NCBI GenBank assembly: GCA_937915925.1
Contig: CALGGM010000218.1
Coordinates: forward strand, 1 to 22,445
Source of the DNA: an uncultured Clostridia bacterium
GTDB taxonomy: Bacteria; Bacillota; Clostridia; Christensenellales; CAG-138
Direction of reading: 5' to 3'
DNA: 22,445 nt
A program made the translations under genes and the position numbers. The notes beneath the pieces are model-generated. The model was not told the DNA's origin. It searched no databases and saw nothing but the letters and a program-made list of their open reading frames with translations. Every line of letters starts with the position of its first letter. Within the stretch, counting starts at the first letter, position 1. This document shows, one piece after another, positions 15,335 through 21,322 of this stretch.

Positions 15335-16336
15335 ATGAGCAGACGAAACAGCTGGATCGCGGCGGCGCTTTGCTGCCTGCTGCTGTTCGCCTGCGTTTCC
15401 GAAGACGTGGAACCCGTCCGAACTCCCGCGCCGACGGCGGCACAGCAAACGGAAGCGGCGCCGTCCCCGACGGTCGCGCCTTCTCCGACGCGCGAGCCCG
15501 TCGAAGGGGACGTGGCGTTCGATCGGTTCCCGACATACGACACCGGCGCGGACGCGGATTGGAGCTACCAGAGCGACGAGCTTAAAATCGCGATCCGCCG
15601 ATACGAGGACGAAGAGGAGAAGCAGGTATATTACGTCGCCGACGTCTGGCTGCGCAACATCCGGTCGTTCCGGGCGGGCTTCGCGAACGGCGCGTACAAC
15701 CGCGGGACCGAGGACGCCGAAGCGTTCTCCGTGCGTGAAAATGCGGTGCTCGGGGTCAACGGCAGCTACAACACGGGGCTTGTCGTACACGACGGAACGC
15801 TTTACCGTCCGCTCGACGAAAAGCACGAAGCCGTGATGGCGCTGTATCGGGACGGATCGATGGAAGCGCTTTCGCGCGAGGCGTTCGATCTTGAAGCGGC
15901 GCAGAGCAAGGGGCTTGTCCACGCGTGGCAGTTCGGTCCGCTGCTCGTGCACGACGGCAAGCCGAACGAGGCGGAATCGTTCGGATCGTTCGGGATCCGG
16001 CATTCGCGCATCATGCTCGGCTATTACGAGCCGGGACATTATGTCGCCGTGGCGGTCGACGGACGCAGGCGCGACGCGATCGGCATGGACGCGAACGACA
16101 TGATCGAGCTGATGGTCTCGCTCGGCTGCAAAGAGGCGATCAACCTCGACGGCGGCTTGAGCGCGATCATGACATTTATGGGAAAAACGGTAAACGACCC
16201 GCCGAAGGCAAACGCGGACGACGCCGCGTCGGGTGGAAGAAACCTTGCGGATATGCTCCTGTTCGCGGCGTATGACGATGGCGGCAGCGCGCCGCCGCTC
16301 GACACGCTCGAAGCAAGGACGCCTTCGGAAGATTGA
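15335..16336 (+). CDS. Lipoprotein with phosphodiester glycosidase (NAGPA-like) domain, copy 1
   Basis: This 333-residue protein is a predicted lipoprotein with a signal peptide (MSRRNSWIAAALCCLLLFAC). The lipobox L-F-A-C places the modified cysteine at 20. A Pro/Thr/Ala-rich linker (about 28-57) leads to a domain like that of N-acetylglucosamine-1-phosphodiester alpha-N-acetylglucosaminidase. Its landmarks are VNGSYNTGLVVHDG, HAWQFGPLLVHDGK, RIMLGYYEPGHYVAVAVDGR and the diagnostic INLDGG with following G/S/A residues. Such enzymes cleave sugar-phosphodiester bonds. In Gram-positive bacteria the likely targets are cell-wall glycopolymers. The ATG at 15335 has GGAGGA 5 nt upstream and is first after the promoter. 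It is a tandem paralogue of the next gene, sharing nearly identical stretches such as DTGADADWSYQSDEL. Enzymatic activity is inferred only. Confidence 0.87.
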   Translation: MSRRNSWIAAALCCLLLFACVSEDVEPVRTPAPTAAQQTEAAPSPTVAPSPTREPVEGDVAFDRFPTYDTGADADWSYQSDELKIAIRRYEDEEEKQVYYVADVWLRNIRSFRAGFANGAYNRGTEDAEAFSVRENAVLGVNGSYNTGLVVHDGTLYRPLDEKHEAVMALYRDGSMEALSREAFDLEAAQSKGLVHAWQFGPLLVHDGKPNEAESFGSFGIRHSRIMLGYYEPGHYVAVAVDGRRRDAIGMDANDMIELMVSLGCKEAINLDGGLSAIMTFMGKTVNDPPKANADDAASGGRNLADMLLFAAYDDGGSAPPLDTLEARTPSED

Positions 16337-16355
16337 CGGAAAGGACATACGGAAT

Positions 16356-17480
16356 ATGAAGCGATACATGAAATTTATGATGCTCACGGGACTGTCGGCG
16401 ATGCTGCTTGCATCCGCCGCCTGCTATGACGCCGGCGACACGCCGACCGCGATCGTCGAAACGGTGACGCCCGCTGCCGCCTCCGAGGAGGAAACGGTGC
16501 ATGTGGACGCGACGCCCGTGCAGGAGGACGCGCTTCCCGCAGTGCCCGAAACGGAGCCGCCGACGCCGGAGCCGACGCCGGAACCGCCCAAGACGCCCGC
16601 GCCTACCCGCGAGCCGATCGAGGGCGACGTCTCCACCGATCGGTTTCCGAATGAGGACACCGGCGCGGACGCGGACTGGAGCTATCAGAGCGACGAGCTG
16701 CGCGTTGCGATCCGGCGCGTCGAAAACGAGGACGATCAGATCGTGTACTACGTCGCGGACGTCTGGGTGCGGAACATCAACAGCTTCCGCACAGAGCTCG
16801 CGAACGGCAAGTACAGCAGCGGCAGAGAGGACCCGGAGAAGTTTGCGAACCGCATCAACGCGGTGTTCGGCATCAGCGGCACGATGAACAGCGGGCTTGT
16901 GGTGCATAACGGCACGAAATATCGCGGCGCGGACAACAGCACCGGCAACACGTTCCGCTCGGGCATCCTCATCGTCTATCGGGATGGCTCGGTAAAGACG
17001 ATCAACCGCAACAAGCATCAGTCGCTCAATTACAACAACGAGAACAAGCAGAACGGCGGCATCCTGCATGCGCTGCAGTTCGGACCGATCCTCGTGCAGA
17101 ACGGGGAGATCCCGTCGGGACTGAAGCAGCGGGAGAGGCACCCGCGCATCATCTTCGGCTACTGCGAGCCGGGACACTATATCTGCGTGGCGGTCGACGG
17201 CAGAACGAAGACGTCGATCGGCATGACGGAGCAGGAGATGGCGGAGCTGATGCTCTCGCTCGGCTGCACGGAAGCGATGAATCTGGACGGCGGCAACAGC
17301 GCGGTCATGCTCTTTATGGGCGAGACGATCAACGTACCGTCCGGCACGGACCGTGACGGGGACGGCGTCGCCGGACGCAACATCGTCGACATGCTCGCGT
17401 TCGCGGAATTCGACGCGGACGGAAACGCGCCGTCGCTTTCGTCGGTGCATGCGGATAAGTTCTTGAGGAGCGAGCCATGA
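16356..17480 (+). CDS. Exported protein with phosphodiester glycosidase (NAGPA-like) domain, copy 2
   Basis: This 374-residue protein is the second of the tandem pair. The signal peptide ends in LLASAAC (Cys23); the residue at -3 is Ser rather than Leu, so lipidation is likely but less certain than in copy 1. A long linker (about 30-88) contains repeated T-P-E-P units. The catalytic-type domain follows with FGISGTMNSGLVVHNGTKY, HALQFGPILVQNGEIP, FGYCEPGHYICVAVDGR and MNLDGGNSAVMLF. Compared with copy 1 the domain has an insertion of about 20 residues (a lysine/asparagine-rich loop before GGILHALQ). I chose the ATG at 16356 because the signal peptide starts there; upstream codons to 16233 overlap copy 1. 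The gap from copy 1 is 19 nt. Its stop overlaps the next small gene. Confidence 0.87.
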   Translation: MKRYMKFMMLTGLSAMLLASAACYDAGDTPTAIVETVTPAAASEEETVHVDATPVQEDALPAVPETEPPTPEPTPEPPKTPAPTREPIEGDVSTDRFPNEDTGADADWSYQSDELRVAIRRVENEDDQIVYYVADVWVRNINSFRTELANGKYSSGREDPEKFANRINAVFGISGTMNSGLVVHNGTKYRGADNSTGNTFRSGILIVYRDGSVKTINRNKHQSLNYNNENKQNGGILHALQFGPILVQNGEIPSGLKQRERHPRIIFGYCEPGHYICVAVDGRTKTSIGMTEQEMAELMLSLGCTEAMNLDGGNSAVMLFMGETINVPSGTDRDGDGVAGRNIVDMLAFAEFDADGNAPSLSSVHADKFLRSEP

Positions 17481-17584
17481 AAAAACTGACGATCAAGAAA
17501 ACCGGTTGGATCGTCGGCGTCGTCGTGATGGCGGTGCTGACGCTTGCCATGCTCGCGGTGGATATCGTGCTGATCATCATCTGA
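17477..17584 (+). CDS. Small single-pass membrane protein, 35 residues, unknown function
   Basis: This small frame begins MKKLTIKKTG and continues as one strongly hydrophobic segment (about residues 11-35, with Asp29 near its end) before a TGA at 17582-17584. The ATG at 17477 overlaps the upstream stop by 4 nt (ATGA) and has GAGGAG about 6 nt upstream. The LCP gene starts 10 nt after its stop. The ordered lysine-rich N-terminus, the good ribosome binding site and the tight operon packing argue that it is a real gene. It has no recognisable family. A role as a membrane anchor or small regulator of the neighbouring LCP protein is speculative. Confidence 0.7.
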   Translation: MKKLTIKKTGWIVGVVVMAVLTLAMLAVDIVLIII

Positions 17585-17594
17585 GGAGACGCGA

Positions 17595-18698
17595 ATGGAA
17601 CAGGAAGAAAAGCGGGAGCATCCGCATAAAAAGCTAAAGATCGCGTTCTTCGCGCTGTGCGCGGCGTTTCTGCTGCTCGCCGTGCTCGGGATCATTCTCG
17701 GCACGAGCAAGGTGCAGATGTGCCGAGACGTCCGTTTGTTCTCGTGCGACAGCCGCGGCTTTCATCTCGTGTCCTGCGGGGTGCAGACCGTAAAGCGCAA
17801 CAACGGACCGATCGACGTCAACGCGCTGCCGACGCCGGACGCGGAGCTGTTCGGCGAAGCGATGCGCAGCGATCTGGACTACTATGAGACCGGCGAGATC
17901 AAGGAGGTCCCGATCTACGAGCAAAAGAAGATCGACCGCTTTATTTTCAGCATGATCATCGTGGTGCAGAACGGGTCCCTGTCCGATGCCGAGAAGACGA
18001 CGGACATGATCTTCCTTGCGTCGTATAACCAGCTGCAGCAGAAGTTTACGGTCGTCTCCGTCGCGCGCGACACGCTCGTGCCGCTGTCGGAGGACGAATG
18101 GAAGCGGATCAACACCGCGTATGCGCGCGGCGGGATCGGGCTTTTGATCAACACGGTCAACGATCTGTTTGAGCTGGACATTCAGAATTACGTCATCACC
18201 GGCACGGATGAACTCGCCGCGCTTGCGGACGCGATGGAGGGCATTCCCGCAACGCTCACCGACGAGGAAGCGGCGTACATTAACAAGGCGTGCGGCGGCG
18301 CGCTGAAGGCGGGAAAGCAGCAGCTGACCGGCGCAGAGATCGTCGCGCTGCTTTTGGATCGCACGTCCGACAACAAGGGAGACCTCGGCAGAGCGGACCG
18401 TCAGGTGGAGATCGTGCACGGCGCGTTCCTGTACTTACAGGATCGGTTCGACAGCGAGTTTTTGTATCCGTTCTTCCGCACGATCTTCAAGAACATCAGC
18501 ACGAACGTCGACTTTGAAACGCTGCGTGGCGTCGGCTATGAGATGGCGGTTTCGGACGAGCTGACGTTTGAGACGCTGCGTCTCCCGTTCGACGATGCGT
18601 ATACCGAGCTCAACATGGACGGCGCGTACGCGCTGCTGCCCGCGTTTGAGAAAAACCGCATCCTGCTTCGGCAGGCACTGTACGGAAAGGATTCCTGA
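17595..18698 (+). CDS. LytR-CpsA-Psr (LCP) family protein
   Basis: LCP proteins sit in the membrane with the catalytic domain outside and attach undecaprenyl-linked glycopolymers to peptidoglycan. This 367-residue protein has one N-terminal membrane segment (about 15-36) after a short charged cytoplasmic tail. The LCP domain shows TTDMIFLASYN (metal-binding Asp), SVARDTLVPL (Arg-Asp), INTAYARGGIGLLINTVNDLF, IQNYVITG and GDLGRADRQ (conserved Arg residues). Between the membrane and the LCP domain lie about 70 residues with three cysteines (43, 51, 61), not usual for the family. The ATG at 17595 has GAGGAG about 7 nt upstream. Its closeness to a glycopolymer operon suggests it attaches that polymer, but this is inference. 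Confidence 0.9.
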   Translation: MEQEEKREHPHKKLKIAFFALCAAFLLLAVLGIILGTSKVQMCRDVRLFSCDSRGFHLVSCGVQTVKRNNGPIDVNALPTPDAELFGEAMRSDLDYYETGEIKEVPIYEQKKIDRFIFSMIIVVQNGSLSDAEKTTDMIFLASYNQLQQKFTVVSVARDTLVPLSEDEWKRINTAYARGGIGLLINTVNDLFELDIQNYVITGTDELAALADAMEGIPATLTDEEAAYINKACGGALKAGKQQLTGAEIVALLLDRTSDNKGDLGRADRQVEIVHGAFLYLQDRFDSEFLYPFFRTIFKNISTNVDFETLRGVGYEMAVSDELTFETLRLPFDDAYTELNMDGAYALLPAFEKNRILLRQALYGKDS

Positions 18699-18716
18699 AA
18701 AGAGGAGGACGGCATA

Positions 18717-19628
18717 ATGAAACGGATTCTGTCGGGGCTTTTGATCGCGGTTCTACTGCTGGCGTCCGTCGGATGCGGCGCGGGCGGCAAGAACGCGGCG
18801 CCGCTGATGTGGAAGGTCACGGACGGCGAGGGACATACGATGTATCTGTTCGGCACGATCCACATCGGCGATGCGCGCAGCGAAGCGGCGCTGGAGCGCG
18901 TTTCGACGGTGATGGAGCAGTGCGACGCGCTCGCGGTCGAGTTTGACGTCGTGGCGTATCAGAAGGATCTCGGCGAGGCGGCGAAATCCATGATGCGGTT
19001 TTTGCTGACCGACGGCACGACGATCGAGGACTACATGCCCGCCGATCTGTATCAGCGCGCGTATGCGCTGCTGAAGGAAGCGGGACTGTTTCCGGACCTG
19101 ATGAAGACCTACAACCTCGCGATGTGGGCGCAACTCGTGGAAACGGCGGCGATCCAAAAATACAGCGACCTCGATTCGGAGCACGCCATGGACGTGCTGC
19201 TGATCAACCGCGCGTATGAAAAGGAGATCCCCGTGTGGGACGTGGAGTCCGCGGAGTATCAGATGGAGCTGCTTGACAGCTTCGACGACGAGGTCTATCT
19301 TCTGCAGATCCAAACGACGCTGGACAGTCTGGAGCTGTACGGCTCCTCGCTTGAGCTGATGTACCGGCTGTGGCTTGCGGGCGATCGCGATACGTTCTGG
19401 CGGCTGGTCGCCGCGGAGACCGACGCGGAAGGCGCGGATGCGCTCAACGATTATAACGCGCGGCTCATCGACGAGCGCAACGCGGCGATGGCGGAGAAGG
19501 CAAAGGAGCACCTCCGATCCGGAAAGACCGTGTTCTTCGCGGTCGGCGCCGCGCACATGGCAAACGCAAGCGGCATCGTCCAACTCCTGAAGGACGCAGG
19601 CTACACCGTTGAGGAGTTCTCGTATTAA
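18717..19628 (+). CDS. TraB/GumN-like lipoprotein
   Basis: This 303-residue exported protein begins with a lipoprotein-type signal (MKRILSGLLIAVLLLASVGC, Cys20; Ser at -3 is slightly atypical). It continues with MWKVTDGEGHTMYLFGTIHIGD, the hallmark start of the TraB/GumN (Tiki-like) fold. DALAVEFDV and the C-terminal VFFAVGAAHMANASG carry the remaining conserved residues, including the Glu and His thought to bind metal in Tiki-type proteases. The ATG at 18717 has GAGGAGG about 8 nt upstream and follows the LCP stop by 18 nt. It is the last gene of the operon, 13 nt before a strong hairpin. The function of bacterial members is poorly known. Confidence 0.9.
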   Translation: MKRILSGLLIAVLLLASVGCGAGGKNAAPLMWKVTDGEGHTMYLFGTIHIGDARSEAALERVSTVMEQCDALAVEFDVVAYQKDLGEAAKSMMRFLLTDGTTIEDYMPADLYQRAYALLKEAGLFPDLMKTYNLAMWAQLVETAAIQKYSDLDSEHAMDVLLINRAYEKEIPVWDVESAEYQMELLDSFDDEVYLLQIQTTLDSLELYGSSLELMYRLWLAGDRDTFWRLVAAETDAEGADALNDYNARLIDERNAAMAEKAKEHLRSGKTVFFAVGAAHMANASGIVQLLKDAGYTVEEFSY

Positions 19629-19641
19629 AAAAGAAAGAACC

Positions 19642-19688
19642 AAGGAGCCGTTAAGAAAGTTCGTTCATAACTTTCTTAACGGCTCCTT
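19642..19688. terminator. Bidirectional terminator-like hairpin (20-bp perfect stem)
   Basis: Bases 19642-19661 and 19669-19688 are exact reverse complements, separated by a 7-nt loop (CGTTCAT). On the plus strand the stem is followed by only a short T run. On the minus strand it is followed by GGTTCTTTCTTTTTT, a good U tract. It lies between the converging TraB-like gene and the htrA-like gene, so it can end both transcripts. The stem is twice as long as most terminators. Confidence 0.8.
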
Positions 19689-19689
19689 T

Positions 19690-19774
19690 ATGAACTCTCG
19701 CTTCGCTCCATGAATTGTCCTACGGACATGAATTGTGCCTTACGGCATTTGAATTGACGGCAAAGCCGTCATGA
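19690..19774 (+). repeat. Array of ATGAATTG-led units with small hairpin spacers
   Basis: The core ATGAATTG (or a variant) recurs with a period of about 18-22 nt: ATGAACTC at 19690, ATGAATTG at 19710, ATGAATTG at 19728, TTGAATTG near 19749 and ATGA at 19771. Between cores are different small palindromes: GTCC-TAC-GGAC, TGCC-TTA-CGGCA and GACGGC-AAA-GCCGTC. The cores are conserved while the spacers vary but stay palindromic. There is no gene here and no CRISPR-length repeat. Function unknown. Confidence 0.6.
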
Positions 19775-19816
19775 CCGTACGCGCGGGAAGCGCGCGATCT
19801 TCCTTTCATGACAACC

Positions 19817-19878
19817 GTAGGGGAAGATATCATCTTCCCGTTCCGCTGCTTTGGCGGGCGGATGATATCCGCCCCTAC
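19817..19878. repeat. 62-bp nested inverted-repeat element
   Basis: GTAGGGG (19817-19823) and CCCCTAC (19872-19878) form outer 7-bp inverted repeats. Inside are two hairpins, GGGAAGAT-ATC-ATCTTCCC (19821-19839) and GGGCGGAT-GAT-ATCCGCCC (19856-19874). GATATCATC in the left half is the reverse complement of GATGATATC in the right half. The element ends 17 bp before the htrA stop and may be a small non-autonomous palindromic repeat. The string ACCGTAGGGG also precedes the hairpin at 15119. Confidence 0.6.
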
Positions 19879-19894
19879 AGGGAAACCCGATCAA

Positions 19895-21136
19895 TTACGG
19901 CTCGGGGATGTACTCGCCGAAGGTGACGGGGACGGAGATGCGGCTGCCGTCGCGGCGGACGGTCAGCGTTGCGGTGTCGCCCGCGTTGTAGGCGGTGATG
20001 GCGTCGGAAAGGTCCGCGTTCGAGGAGACGGTCTTGCCGTCGATCTCGAGGATCAGATCGCCCGCCTTGAGCCCTGCCCGATCCGCGGCGCTGCCCGAAA
20101 CGACGTCGGTGATCTGCACGCAGCGCGTGCCGCCGTAATAGTAATAGCCGTAGCCGTCGGACAGCGAGACGTTCTGCGTGTACACGCCGAGGTACGCGCG
20201 ACCGGTCACATAGCCGTACTGCAGAAGGTCGCTGATCTCATCGACGACGCTCTTGACGGGGATCGCAAAGCCGAGCCCCTCCGCGCTGGTGTCGGAAACC
20301 TTCGCGTTGACGATGCCGATGAGCTTGCCGGAAGCGTTAAAGAGACCGCCGCCCGAATTGCCCGGGCTGATGGCGGCGTCGGTCTGGATCAGCTCCATCG
20401 TGCTGCCCTCGACCGTGATGCTGCGCTTGACCGCGGAGATCATACCGCCGGTCGCCGTGCCGCGAAGCTCGCCCAGCGGGTTTCCGATCGCGATCACGTC
20501 CTCGCCAACGGTCAGCATGTCGCTGTCGCCGAGTGTTGCGGGAACGAGGCCGGACGCGTTGATCTTGATGATCGCAAGGTCGTTGCGCGAATCCGCGCCT
20601 ACGAGCGTCGCGGGGTACGACGCGTCGTCGTGCAGGGTGACGGTGATGTCCTTTGCGCCGTCCACGACGTGCGCGCAGGTTGCGATATAGCCGTCCTCGG
20701 TCAGGATCACGCCGCTGCCGCTGCCCTGCTGGTCATAGGTCTGCGTCCGTCCCCAATAGGAAACGGTCGTTTCAAACGTCGCGTCGATGCCGACCACGCT
20801 CGGCGCGCAAAGTTCGACGACCTGCGCGCGGGTGTACTGCCCGTCGTACGCAAAGCCGGACGACGTGCTGCCGCTCGTTGCCGGGGCAAGCGCAAGCTCG
20901 TTTTGCTCCGCGCTCTGCGCGGGCTCCGTCGTGATGGTCGGCACGCTGAGCGCCGGCGCTTCGGTTGCCGTCGGCTGCGCTTCGGCGGCGCTGTTTCTCT
21001 GGATCGTGCTGTTCATCAGAAGCACGCCCGCAAACAGCCCGATCACGACTGCCATCGCCGTGCAGGCGATCAGCACGGACGCGCCGACGCCGCTCTTTTT
21101 CCGTCTCGGTTCATATTGGTATCCGTTGTATTCCAT
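19895..21136 (-). CDS. HtrA/DegP-like membrane-anchored serine protease (S1C) with PDZ domain
   Basis: This 413-residue protein is a typical Gram-positive HtrA. It has a short cytoplasmic tail rich in Arg and Lys, one membrane segment (about 19-41), a low-complexity Ala/Thr/Pro/Glu linker (about 48-98), a trypsin-like domain (about 105-300) and a single C-terminal PDZ domain (about 312-405). The catalytic triad is complete: His156 in ATCAHVV, Asp186 in RNDLAIIKI and Ser261 in GNSGGGLFN. GLGFAIPVKSV closes the protease domain. DRAGLKAGDLILEIDGK is the PDZ core. A Tyr/Gly-rich loop near its start is unusual. HtrA proteins degrade or refold damaged exported proteins. The ATG at 21136 has AAGGAGA about 8 nt upstream. 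The gene is monocistronic and converges on the TraB-like gene. Confidence 0.95.
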   Translation of the reverse strand: MEYNGYQYEPRRKKSGVGASVLIACTAMAVVIGLFAGVLLMNSTIQRNSAAEAQPTATEAPALSVPTITTEPAQSAEQNELALAPATSGSTSSGFAYDGQYTRAQVVELCAPSVVGIDATFETTVSYWGRTQTYDQQGSGSGVILTEDGYIATCAHVVDGAKDITVTLHDDASYPATLVGADSRNDLAIIKINASGLVPATLGDSDMLTVGEDVIAIGNPLGELRGTATGGMISAVKRSITVEGSTMELIQTDAAISPGNSGGGLFNASGKLIGIVNAKVSDTSAEGLGFAIPVKSVVDEISDLLQYGYVTGRAYLGVYTQNVSLSDGYGYYYYGGTRCVQITDVVSGSAADRAGLKAGDLILEIDGKTVSSNADLSDAITAYNAGDTATLTVRRDGSRISVPVTFGEYIPEP

Positions 21137-21171
21137 ACGAAGAATCTCCTTGTCCTATGGTTGATAACGAT

Positions 21172-21177
21172 AGTATA
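21172..21177 (-). promoter_or_regulatory. Candidate -10 element of the htrA-like gene
   Basis: On the minus strand TATACT (21177-21172) lies about 36 nt before the ATG at 21136, the right place for a -10. A perfect TTGACA (21205-21200) is present but is 22 nt away, too far for normal sigma-A spacing, so the real -35 may be poor or another factor may be needed. Confidence 0.4.
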
Positions 21178-21287
21178 CGCCCAGATTTTGAAGAAAGTTT
21201 GTCAAAAATACGGCGTTTTGCGAACAATTCAAACAAAACGACGGAGCGGAAGATTGTTAAAAAGATGTAAGAATTTTCCGCGCACGG

Positions 21288-21316
21288 TTGACGAAACGCG
21301 CATGCCGCCGTAAAAT
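21288..21316 (+). promoter_or_regulatory. Sigma-A-type promoter placing the start point at the DUF368 ATG
   Basis: TTGACG (21288-21293) is followed after exactly 17 nt by TAAAAT (21311-21316), each hexamer matching consensus at five of six bases. The predicted start point, about 7 nt downstream, coincides with the A of the ATG at 21323. This implies an mRNA with little or no leader. Confidence 0.75.
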
Positions 21317-21322
21317 GTACCC

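Noticed and set aside
19690..19774. A short CRISPR array.
   Set aside because: Repeats of 8 nt with 10-14-nt palindromic spacers do not match CRISPR architecture, and no cas gene is present.
21172..21205. TTGACA and TATACT as a standard promoter pair for the htrA-like gene.
   Set aside because: The 22-nt spacing is too long for a normal sigma-A promoter. I kept only the -10 candidate, at low confidence.
19808..21313. A 501-codon plus-strand frame opposite the htrA-like gene.
   Set aside because: It is composed largely of Arg, Ala, Val and Asp without domains, and it runs through repeats and the promoter region. The minus-strand protease has a full catalytic triad.
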